Positions 57,772 to 64,000 of a stretch of 64,000 nucleotides of DNA are shown here, one piece after another. Numbering within the stretch: the first letter of the stretch is position 1; each line of letters begins with the position of its first letter. This stretch comes from UBA8919 sp041658185 (lineage in GTDB: Bacteria; Elusimicrobiota; UBA8919): the NCBI GenBank assembly GCA_041658185.1, contig JBBAAR010000005.1:1-64000 (forward strand), read 5' to 3'. Both the position numbers and the translations under genes were made by a program. The notes under the pieces are model-generated. The model was not told the DNA's origin, ran no database searches, and saw only the letters and a list, made by a program, of their open reading frames with translations.

Positions 57772-58494
57772 ATGAGAAAACTTTTCCGGTGGATTTTATG
57801 GTTTTTAATAGGCGGGATTGCTTTTGTCGTCGGGATGAACCGTCTTATAGATGCGTTGATTCACAGCAAAAAAGACCGCATTGTCCCCAACCTCATAGGA
57901 ATTAACATTGCCGACTCTCTGGATGTTTTATCTTCTATGAATTTGTATCTTAAAAAAGGCGCCGAGGAATTTAATTCTAATGTTCCCGCGGACTTAATAA
58001 TTTCACAGTCACCGGTTGCAGGGAGCATTATCAAGGAAGGCAAAGCCGTAAATGTTGTGGTTTCCGTCGGCGGCGAAGTTATTTTTGTTCCGGATTTGAC
58101 GAATCAGACGGTTCGTTCAGTCCAGCTTATTTTGAGGAAAAACGGGCTGGATTTGGGCGAGCAGGATGAAAAATATTCAACCGTCATTGAAAAAGGAAAA
58201 ATAATTTCACAAAACCCGAATCCCCGGGTATCAATTGCGAAAAACGGATTGGTTAATATAGTAGTTTCATTGGGTACTCCGCCGGAAGGAGTTTTGCTGA
58301 TGCCGGATTTTCTCGGAAAAAACATATCGTCGGCAGAGAGTTGGGCGGTGCAAAACGGGGTGCAAATCAAAAATGTTAACAGGATTAAAGATCCCGCGAT
58401 TATTGAAAATACCGTCGTCAAACAGATGCCGGAAAGTGATATCGTACTTGGAGAAAATAAAACGGCGGAGTTCTGGATTGCAACGAAGGAATAA
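57772..58494 (+). CDS. PASTA-domain membrane protein without kinase domain
   Basis: A 240-residue protein: one N-terminal membrane helix (about residues 5-24) and three PASTA repeats (VPNLIGINIADSLDVLSSMN; VPDLTNQTVRSVQLILRKNG; MPDFLGKNISSAESWAVQNG). PASTA domains bind cell-wall fragments and usually form the outer part of PrkC/PknB-type Ser/Thr kinases. Here the kinase is missing, yet the gene sits before rpe where prkC lies in many Gram-positive def-fmt clusters. It starts on the base after the htpX stop. Probably a periplasmic peptidoglycan-related factor. Confidence 0.88.
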   Translation: MRKLFRWILWFLIGGIAFVVGMNRLIDALIHSKKDRIVPNLIGINIADSLDVLSSMNLYLKKGAEEFNSNVPADLIISQSPVAGSIIKEGKAVNVVVSVGGEVIFVPDLTNQTVRSVQLILRKNGLDLGEQDEKYSTVIEKGKIISQNPNPRVSIAKNGLVNIVVSLGTPPEGVLLMPDFLGKNISSAESWAVQNGVQIKNVNRIKDPAIIENTVVKQMPESDIVLGENKTAEFWIATKE

Positions 58495-58496
58495 AA

Positions 58497-59150
58497 ATGA
58501 TTGAAATTGCCCCTTCAATTTTGTCTTCGGATTTTTCAAATTTAGCAGATGAAATAAAAAAATGCGAAAAAGCGGGTGTTAAAATTTTGCATATTGATGT
58601 TATGGACGGTCATTTCGTTCCGAATATAACGATAGGGCCGGTTGTGGTAGAATCACTGAGAAAAAAAACAAAAATGATTTTGGATACGCACCTTATGATA
58701 ACAGACCCTGAAAAGTATATTGGACCGTTTGCTAAAGCAGGAAGCGACTGGCTCACCTTTCACATTGAGGCGGTAAAAAATCCGTCGGTGTTGATAAAAA
58801 AAATAAAATCGCTGAAACTTAAAGCTGGCATCTCGCTTAATCCCGCGACTCCCGTTTCCGCACTGAAAAAATATCTAAAAGAATTAGATTTAGTACTCGT
58901 GATGAGCGTCAACCCGGGTTTCGGCGGACAGGGGTTTATACCGTCGGCATTGAAAAAAATTTCAGAATTAAAAAAACTGATAAAAAATCAAAATATAAAA
59001 ATAAGTGTTGACGGCGGGATAAATTTTGATACAATATCCGGTGTGGTAAAAGCCGGTTCCGATATCGTTGTCGCAGGAAATTCAGTTTTCAGGTCCGGCT
59101 TGGGAATTGAAAGAAGCATAAAAAAATTAAAAATGTTGGCAAACGGCTGA
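58497..59150 (+). CDS. rpe: Ribulose-phosphate 3-epimerase
   Basis: A 217-residue TIM-barrel enzyme interconverting ribulose-5-phosphate and xylulose-5-phosphate. APSILSSDFSNL, the metal-binding HIDVMDGHFVPNITIGP, DTHLMI, MSVNPGFGGQ and the second catalytic Asp in SVDGGI are intact, as is the phosphate-binding VAGNSVF. Length matches the family. Cytoplasmic, pentose phosphate pathway. It begins two bases after the PASTA gene stop. Confidence 0.96.
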   Translation: MIEIAPSILSSDFSNLADEIKKCEKAGVKILHIDVMDGHFVPNITIGPVVVESLRKKTKMILDTHLMITDPEKYIGPFAKAGSDWLTFHIEAVKNPSVLIKKIKSLKLKAGISLNPATPVSALKKYLKELDLVLVMSVNPGFGGQGFIPSALKKISELKKLIKNQNIKISVDGGINFDTISGVVKAGSDIVVAGNSVFRSGLGIERSIKKLKMLANG

Positions 59151-59169
59151 ATTAAGGAGGAATAAAAAA

Positions 59170-59412
59170 ATGGCAGTTGCAATCAAACTGAAAAGAATAG
59201 GGAAATCGCTTTATCCGGTTTATCGTGTTGTGGCGATTGATTCAAAGAAAAGAACGGGCGGACAACCGTTGGAGGAACTGGGAAAATACAATCCGCGCGA
59301 CAAAAAAAATGTGTCGTTAAAAATGGAGCGGATAAACTATTGGATAAAAACAGGCGCCGTTGTTTCTGATACGGTAAGGGGTATTATCAAAAAAACCGCT
59401 CCAGCGTCATAG
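59170..59412 (+). CDS. rpsP: 30S ribosomal protein S16
   Basis: An 80-residue S16: VAIKLKRIGKSLYPVYRVVAIDSK, EELGKYNPRDKK and the C-terminal WIKTGAVVSDTVR. The length matches (82 in E. coli). An AAGGAGGA ribosome site precedes it. First gene of the rpsP-khpA-trmD-rplS cluster. Confidence 0.97.
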   Translation: MAVAIKLKRIGKSLYPVYRVVAIDSKKRTGGQPLEELGKYNPRDKKNVSLKMERINYWIKTGAVVSDTVRGIIKKTAPAS

Positions 59413-59437
59413 ATTTTTTTGTTAAAGGAGACCCAAA

Positions 59438-59668
59438 ATGAAAGAACTTGTTGAATACATTGTAAAATCGCTCGTTGATAAACCGGAAGATGTTAATATT
59501 ACGCTTGACGAATCGGAAACGGGAAAAGTTATAAAAATAAAAGTTGCGGATGCAGATAAAGGAAGAGTTATCGGCAAACAGGGTAGAATTATAAAAGCCA
59601 TCAGACAGGTAGTTTCTGCCGGCGCCACTAAAAACGGCGAAAGATACAGAGTAGATGTGGAAGAATAA
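59438..59668 (+). CDS. khpA: KH-domain RNA-binding protein KhpA (YlqC)
   Basis: A 76-residue single KH domain with the GxxG loop GKQGRIIKAIRQVV (RVIGKQGRI). KhpA proteins bind RNA and occur after rpsP. The next gene in most genomes is rimM, but the frame is followed only by a repeat and trmD. GGAGA ribosome site. Confidence 0.95.
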   Translation: MKELVEYIVKSLVDKPEDVNITLDESETGKVIKIKVADADKGRVIGKQGRIIKAIRQVVSAGATKNGERYRVDVEE

Positions 59669-59671
59669 AAA

Positions 59672-59762
59672 TCCACAGAACATACACAGAAATAAGGAAC
59701 ACAGAACCGACACGGAACAGTTCTGATTCAGTTCTGTGTATAAGTTCCGAGTCAGTTCCGTG
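59672..59762. repeat. Word-repeat hairpin in the place of rimM
   Basis: Left words CACAGAA and GACACGGAACAG; right words GTTCTGATTCAGTTCTG and GTTCCGAGTCAGTTCCGTG. Same vocabulary as at 9104-9145 and 21406-21508. It occupies the khpA-trmD gap. Confidence 0.85.
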
Positions 59763-59777
59763 CAATGAGCAAAGCGA

Positions 59778-60473
59778 ATGCAAATAGATATATTAACGCT
59801 TTTTCCGTCGCTTTTTGATTCCGTTTTTTCTCAGAGTATTATAAAAAAAGCGGTTGATAAAAAAATCGTAAAAATAAAAATTACAAATATCCGTGACTTC
59901 GCAGCAGGAAAACACAAAACAGTTGACGATAAACCCTACGGCGGTGGTGCCGGAATGATTATGATGGCTTTGCCGATTGTAACGGCGATAGAGTCGGTCC
60001 GAAGTCCGAAGTCAAAAATTAAAAGTCAAAGGATAATACTTCTTTCTCCGCAGGGAAAAGTTTTTAGTCAGAAAAAAGCGAAGGAGTTTTCAAAATATAA
60101 ACATCTGATATTTATTTGCGGACATTACGGCGGTGTGGACGAAAGAGTTCTAAAATTTGTTGATGAGGAAATTTCCGTCGGGGATTTCGTTTTGACGGGC
60201 GGCGAGATTCCGGCTATGGTGGTCGTTGATGCGGTGGTTCGCATACTTCCGAAAGTTGTGGCAAAAAGCGACTCCGTTGAAAGGGATTCTCACTGGGCGG
60301 GCGGTCTCGCAAGTTCCGTCTATACGAGACCCTGCAATTTTCGCAACTTAAAAGTTCCCGAAGTGCTGTTATCGGGTAATCACCAAAAAATAAAAATGTG
60401 GCGGGATGAAAATGCCCGCCGGAATACTTTATTAAAGCGTCCGGAATTAATTGGAAAAATTAAAAAGCAATAG
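59778..60473 (+). CDS. trmD: tRNA (guanine-37-N1)-methyltransferase
   Basis: A 231-residue SPOUT enzyme methylating G37 of tRNA. DILTLFPSLFDSV, the DDKPYGGGAGMIM loop, LLSPQGK, the AdoMet-binding knot FICGHYGGVDERV and DFVLTGGEIPAMVVVDAVVR are present, then the C-terminal helical domain (ETTLLKRPEL-like, here NTLLKRPELI). The loop SVRSPKSKIKSQ is encoded by AAGTCCG words. Start ATG 59778 lies after the word-repeat hairpin. No SD-like stretch stands out. Confidence 0.96.
   Translation: MQIDILTLFPSLFDSVFSQSIIKKAVDKKIVKIKITNIRDFAAGKHKTVDDKPYGGGAGMIMMALPIVTAIESVRSPKSKIKSQRIILLSPQGKVFSQKKAKEFSKYKHLIFICGHYGGVDERVLKFVDEEISVGDFVLTGGEIPAMVVVDAVVRILPKVVAKSDSVERDSHWAGGLASSVYTRPCNFRNLKVPEVLLSGNHQKIKMWRDENARRNTLLKRPELIGKIKKQ
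59998..60030 (+). repeat. In-frame word repeat (AGTCCGA type) in trmD
   Basis: GTCCGAAGTCCGAAGTC then AAAAATTAAAAGTCAAAGG, read as the loop between two strands of TrmD. Confidence 0.65.
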
Positions 60474-60486
60474 GACATTTGTCCTA
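60471..60486. repeat. Palindrome TAGGACATTTGTCCTA
   Basis: Perfect inverted repeat at the trmD stop codon; relative of 36395-36410 in ychF. Confidence 0.7.
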
Positions 60487-60508
60487 TAAAAATTAGCGGA
60501 GGAATAAA

Positions 60509-60919
60509 ATGGAAAACCTTATGAGTGTTGTTGAAAGTCAGTATCAAAAAAAAGAGATACCTGTTTTTAGACCGGGAGATTCGGTAAAGGTTCACTACAA
60601 AATTGTTGAGGGTGATTCGGAAAGAACCCAGATTTTTGAAGGTACGGTTTTAAGAAAAAGGGGTGCCGGTATCAGCAAGACAATTACTGTCAGAAAAATT
60701 TCTTTCGGCATTGGTATTGAAAGAATTTTTCTTCTTAACTCGCCCCGCATAGAAAACATAGAAATTGTCAAACAGGGAAAAGTAAGAAGGAGCCGCTTGT
60801 ATTATTTGCGCGGGTTATCGGGCAAATCTGCGAGAATTGAAGAAAAAAATGTGAGGCAGGGGAGCTCCATACCTCAAGAAACCGTCTTGGCGAAGAAACC
60901 TGCCGTGAGCGAAGCGTGA
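60509..60919 (+). CDS. rplS: 50S ribosomal protein L19
   Basis: A 136-residue L19: RPGDSVKVHYKIVEGD, RTQIFEGTVLRKRGAGISKTITVRKISFGIGIERIF, SPRIENIEIVKQGKVRRSRLYYLRGLSGKSARI. It is longer than E. coli L19 (115), with an extra C-terminal tail that overlaps rnhB. AGGAGG-like ribosome site GCGGAGGA. Confidence 0.96.
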   Translation: MENLMSVVESQYQKKEIPVFRPGDSVKVHYKIVEGDSERTQIFEGTVLRKRGAGISKTITVRKISFGIGIERIFLLNSPRIENIEIVKQGKVRRSRLYYLRGLSGKSARIEEKNVRQGSSIPQETVLAKKPAVSEA

Positions 60920-61524
60920 AAAAATTGTTTGACTTTGACAGAAAATTCCGTAGGTTTGATTTCGTTGCCGGCGTTGACGAAGCCGGCAGGGGCCCCTTGG
61001 CAGGACCCGTTGTTTCAGCAGCAGTGATATTAAAAAAAAATACCTTCATAAAAAATCTGAACGATTCCAAAAAACTTAACCCCAAAATCAGATATTCCGT
61101 CTATAAAGAAGTTATAAAAAAATGCATTGATTGGCGGATAGGTATCGTGAATCATATTGCGATTGACCGCATCAATATTTTAGCAGCGACAAAACTTTCT
61201 ATGAAAATTGCGGTTGAAAAATTAAAAATTAAACCCAAGTTGGTTCTTATAGACGGCAATTGCCCGATAGATATAAAAGTTGCACAAAAAACAATTGTAA
61301 AAGGAGATTCAAAAAGCGCATCAATTGCCGCCGCTTCCGTTATTGCAAAAGTGACCCGTGATAAACTTATGGAGAAATATGCCGTAAAATTTCCGAATTA
61401 CGGTTTTGCAAGGCACAAGGGTTACGGCACAAAATTTCATATAAATGCAATAAAGATATTCGGTCCCTGTAAAATTCACAGAAAAAGTTTTGAACCGGTG
61501 CGAAATTATGACACAGTCGGCTGA
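60916..61524 (+). CDS. rnhB: Ribonuclease HII
   Basis: A 202-residue RNase HII cleaving RNA in RNA-DNA hybrids. Catalytic motif AGVDEAGRGPLAGPVV (Asp, Glu), the second Asp in LIDGNCPID and a later Asp in VTRDKLMEKYA; the GKGDS-like segment is KGDSKSASIAAASVIAK. The start is GTG overlapping the rplS stop (GTGA). Confidence 0.95.
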   Translation: MKKLFDFDRKFRRFDFVAGVDEAGRGPLAGPVVSAAVILKKNTFIKNLNDSKKLNPKIRYSVYKEVIKKCIDWRIGIVNHIAIDRINILAATKLSMKIAVEKLKIKPKLVLIDGNCPIDIKVAQKTIVKGDSKSASIAAASVIAKVTRDKLMEKYAVKFPNYGFARHKGYGTKFHINAIKIFGPCKIHRKSFEPVRNYDTVG

Positions 61525-61867
61525 ACTCGGGAAATCAGGCGAAGAACTTGCCGAAAAGTATCTTGCGAAACTCGGATATAAAATTCTTGATAAAAATTTT
61601 CGCACCAAGTACGGAGAAATAGATATAATTGCAAAAGACAAAAAAACAATCGTTTTTGTAGAAGTAAAAACCCGTTCCGGTGTTTCTTATGGCTCGCCTC
61701 AATTAGCAGTTAATTTTTATAAACAGAAACACCTATCGCTTGCCGCTTTTTCATTCATCAAAAAAAATTCTCTTAATTCAGATTACAGATTTGACATAAT
61801 TGCCATCTGCGATGATAAAATTGAACATATAGAAAACGCGTTTGCTCCGTCGGGTTTCACGATTTAG
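61508..61867 (+). CDS. yraN: UPF0102 (YraN) endonuclease-fold protein
   Basis: A 119-residue YraN/UPF0102 protein: GEELAEKYLAKLGYKILDKNFR, the nuclease-like motif GEIDIIAKDKKTIVFVEVKTRSG and the C-terminal RFDIIAI. The fold resembles Holliday-junction resolvases, but the biological role of the family is poorly known. ATG 61508 overlaps rnhB; a TTG at 61490 is an unlikely alternative. Confidence 0.92.
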   Translation: MTQSAELGKSGEELAEKYLAKLGYKILDKNFRTKYGEIDIIAKDKKTIVFVEVKTRSGVSYGSPQLAVNFYKQKHLSLAAFSFIKKNSLNSDYRFDIIAICDDKIEHIENAFAPSGFTI

Positions 61868-61880
61868 GGAAATGAAATGA

Positions 61881-61999
61881 AACCACAGATGAACGCAGAT
61901 GGACACAGATAAGTTCAAGAAAAAAAGGTTTATAGTTTTTAATCTGCGTAAATCGGCGTCTGCCCCCGAATGATTCTATCGGGGGTTTATCTGCGGTTA
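61881..61999. repeat. Nested word-repeat hairpins (ACGCAGAT / ATCTGCGT, CCCCCGA stem)
   Basis: Left arm AACCACAGATGAACGCAGAT and GGACACAGAT; right arm AATCTGCGTAAATCGGCGTC and ATCTGCGGTT. A CCCCCGAATGATTCTATCGGGGG stem is nested in the right arm (given here in words: CCCCCGA pairs with TCGGGGG). Related units occur at 721-833 and in the 24517-24538 gap. Non-coding. Confidence 0.85.
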
Positions 62000-62020
62000 C
62001 AATTATTCATAGGAGATGTT

Positions 62021-63415
62021 ATGATTTTTTTTAAGTCAAAATTAGAAAAAGGAATTGACTTTTTGAAAACCGGAAAGTATGACGATGCAATAGGACATTT
62101 TTTGCAGATGGTATCCTGCGATTCAAAGGATTGCAATGCACAATTTTGCCTTGCGAAATCATACTTCAAGAAAAATGACATTGCTAAAACTAAAGAAAAT
62201 CTTCTAAAATGTTTGGAACTTCAACCCGATGAAGAAATAATAAAAGAAATGGTTGAAATTACAAATTTTAAAAAGATTTCATCCGACCAGCATTACAATA
62301 CATATCTGAATTTTTCTTCCGACGGTAAAAAAATAATTTTTACATCTGTAAGGCGGGATACCAACGGCGACGGCAGGGTAAATCACCTTGATAACGGCGG
62401 AATTTATGTAATTAATTCCGACGGTCAAAACGAAAGACAGATTGTGGAAGATAACTACATAAACTCCGACTGTTCCTTTTCTCCGGATGGAAAATCTGCG
62501 GTTTATCTTTCCCGTCGCAGGGATACTAATAATGACGGCAAAATTGACAATAAGGACTCCGCCGGTATTTATATTTTTGATTTAGAACACGGCAACGAAC
62601 AACTTTTGGTAACGGATGAGATATATAACAAAAAACCGATTTTTTCGTCCGACGGACAATCCGTCGTTTTCTGCGGTTGGCGCCGTTTCGGCGGTAACTC
62701 CGGTATTTATTCCGTTGATGTAAAAACTAAAATAATTACGGAGTTGGTTCCGGATTTGTATGAAAACACTTCGCCTACTATTTCAAACGACGGAAATTAT
62801 ATTTTATATTCTTCCTGGCGGGACGATACCAACGGTGACGGCAAAATTGATTTCCGGGATGCGTCGGCAATTTATATGACGGATATAAGAAATAAGCAGG
62901 CGGTCCGGCTTACAAAAGACAATTTTGACAATTCCTTCCCGGAGTTTTCGCCTAACGGTAAAAAGATAATTTATCTATCCCGCCGCAGGGATACCAACGG
63001 CGACGGAAAAATTGATTCGCTAGATTTTTCGGGAGTTTATGTTATGGATGTTGGGAGCAAAATATCGGAGGAGATTGTTCCCGATAATTTTTTTAACAAG
63101 TTTATATCATTTACAAAAGACGAAGAAAATATCGTGTTTCTCGGCTCATGGAGAAGAAAATACCGTCTCAAAGGTAAAGAAATACGGGATATTTTTGAAA
63201 ATAAAGGAATTTACATCGTTAACGTAAAAACAAAAAAAACTGAAATGCTTGTGAGCGATAAGTATTTTTCATCATCAATGCCGCAGGTATCTTCAAATAA
63301 TAAACTTGCATATCTTTCGTGGAGAAAACACACCCGCCGCGGAATTTTTATAAGGGATATTTACAAATTGCCGTCTGTATTTGAACTCAAAGAAATAATT
63401 GAGCAGAACCTGTAA
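62021..63415 (+). CDS. TPR plus PD40 propeller with EF-hand-like calcium loops
   Basis: A 464-residue protein without a signal peptide. Residues 5-75 carry TPR-like helices. The rest is a WD40/PD40 (TolB-like) propeller with blade strands such as YLNFSSDGKKIIFTS and FSPDGKSAVYLSR. Four blades contain an EF-hand/dockerin-like loop: DTNGDGRVNHLDNGGIYV, DTNNDGKIDNKDSAGIYI, DTNGDGKIDFRDASAIYM and DTNGDGKIDSLDFSGVYV. Calcium binding by a cytoplasmic propeller would be unusual, since such loops are typically extracellular. ATG 62021 has an AGGAG ribosome site; the longer frame at 61970 runs through repeat DNA. Confidence 0.8.
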   Translation: MIFFKSKLEKGIDFLKTGKYDDAIGHFLQMVSCDSKDCNAQFCLAKSYFKKNDIAKTKENLLKCLELQPDEEIIKEMVEITNFKKISSDQHYNTYLNFSSDGKKIIFTSVRRDTNGDGRVNHLDNGGIYVINSDGQNERQIVEDNYINSDCSFSPDGKSAVYLSRRRDTNNDGKIDNKDSAGIYIFDLEHGNEQLLVTDEIYNKKPIFSSDGQSVVFCGWRRFGGNSGIYSVDVKTKIITELVPDLYENTSPTISNDGNYILYSSWRDDTNGDGKIDFRDASAIYMTDIRNKQAVRLTKDNFDNSFPEFSPNGKKIIYLSRRRDTNGDGKIDSLDFSGVYVMDVGSKISEEIVPDNFFNKFISFTKDEENIVFLGSWRRKYRLKGKEIRDIFENKGIYIVNVKTKKTEMLVSDKYFSSSMPQVSSNNKLAYLSWRKHTRRGIFIRDIYKLPSVFELKEIIEQNL

Positions 63416-63427
63416 GGAGAAAAATTT

Positions 63428-64000
63428 ATGCTTTCGCAAGTGCTTTCCGCATCCGTCTACGGAATAAACGGCTACCTCGTTACCGTTGAGGTTGATATAT
63501 CCAGCGGTTTCCCTACTTTCAACATAGTCGGTCTTCCCGACACATCCGTAAAAGAATCCCGCGACAGGGTGATTTCCGCGATAAAAAATTCCGGATTTGA
63601 TTTTCCGACAAAAAAAGTTACCGTTAATTTAGCCCCCGCCGGCGTAAAAAAAGAGGGTGCGATTTTTGACCTGCCGATTGCAATAGGAATTCTTCTTGCG
63701 ACGGAGCAGATAAAAACCGGCGATAAAAAATATGCGTTATTGGGCGAACTGTCGCTTGACGGTTCAATAAGAAGGGTTAACGGCGTTCTTCCGATAGCCA
63801 TAAAACTTAAAGAGGAAAAATTCGACGGTCTGGTCCTGCCGGAAATGAATAAAAACGAAGCGGCAATTGTGGACGGACTGAATGTTTATCCCGCATCAAA
63901 TCTAAAAAAAGCCGTTGAAATAATTTCCGTCGGAACACAGTCACAACCCTACAAAATTGATTTGTTGAAACTTTTTTCGGCGGCTTCGCATTACGAAGTT
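63428..64000 (+). CDS. comM: YifB/ComM-type Mg-chelatase-like ATPase, 3' truncated
   Basis: The first 191 codons of a ComM/YifB family protein, open to the window edge. The N-terminal domain is clear: VLSASVYGINGYLVTVEVDISSG, NIVGLPDTSVKESRDRV, TVNLAPAGVKKEGAIFDLPIAI, LLGELSLDGSIRRVNGVLPIAI. The AAA+ core with Walker motifs lies beyond the end. ComM is a helicase promoting branch migration during natural transformation. AAGGAG ribosome site. Confidence 0.9.
   Translation, partial: MLSQVLSASVYGINGYLVTVEVDISSGFPTFNIVGLPDTSVKESRDRVISAIKNSGFDFPTKKVTVNLAPAGVKKEGAIFDLPIAIGILLATEQIKTGDKKYALLGELSLDGSIRRVNGVLPIAIKLKEEKFDGLVLPEMNKNEAAIVDGLNVYPASNLKKAVEIISVGTQSQPYKIDLLKLFSAASHYEV

Overview
The window is a dense, almost entirely plus-strand stretch of a chromosome from an uncultured, diderm (Gram-negative-type) bacterium of modest G+C. 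Evidence for an outer membrane: a Tad-type secretin, a PorV/PorQ-like porin, a further beta-barrel protein and two lipoproteins. I cannot name the phylum from sequence alone. The mix of a Tad pilus, PorV-like and sorting-domain-like proteins, many stand-alone receivers and dispersed word-repeat hairpins resembles candidate-phylum genomes (Elusimicrobiota/Omnitrophota-like), but that is a guess. Only one convincing gene (26821-27867) lies on the minus strand.

Layout. 1-716: the end of a TPR protein. 853-5769: a signalling block of two paralogous membrane histidine kinases followed by five stand-alone receiver proteins. 5853-9086: a lipoprotein, a secreted protein with a C-terminal sorting-like domain, and a PorV/PorQ-like outer-membrane protein. 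9095-26815: a Tad/Flp pilus locus (secretin, CpaF ATPase, three near-identical Flp pilins, TadE/TadG-like minor subunits, CpaB, a CpaE-CpaF fusion, TadB and TadC). An AT-rich ABC exporter, a diguanylate cyclase, an anti-sigma-like protein and an arginase-fold protein are interspersed. 27868-28207: promoters, a possible integrase tail and the 3' part of a tRNA gene, which looks like a recombination scar. 29197-33879: a four-gene operon DUF2877/FdrA/phosphoribosyltransferase-fold/DUF1116, related to the E. coli allFGH (oxamate carbamoyltransferase) set. 33938-36885: CsgG/TPR, HEPN-like, flavodoxin-like and YchF genes. 36973-42564: inositol-monophosphatase-like, zinc-ribbon membrane protein, phosphohexomutase, O-antigen-ligase-like protein, guanylate kinase.

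From 42 kb the order follows the classic gmk-coaBC-priA-def-fmt-...-rpe housekeeping cluster, but it is broken up. coaC and coaB are separated by a 5.6-kb AT-rich island of three exported proteins. A uracil-DNA glycosylase precedes priA, a kinase/receiver/GGDEF cluster sits between priA and def, and a PASTA-only protein occupies the place where a PASTA kinase often lies. The window ends with rpsP-khpA-trmD-rplS-rnhB-yraN (rimM is absent), a TPR/propeller protein with EF-hand-like loops, and the start of comM.

The most unusual feature is a dispersed population of hairpins built from tandem 6-8-nt words, such as TTCACCC, CTATTCG, CTCTAAA, GGATTAA, GACACGGAAC and AGAGGAC. They lie between genes and also in frame inside genes. 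They encode the hydrophobic part of many signal peptides, and they sit in surface loops of phosphohexomutase, Fmt, TrmD, YchF and both paralogous kinases. Other palindromes overlap promoter -35 boxes. Three genes appear to have promoters placed so that their mRNAs would be leaderless.
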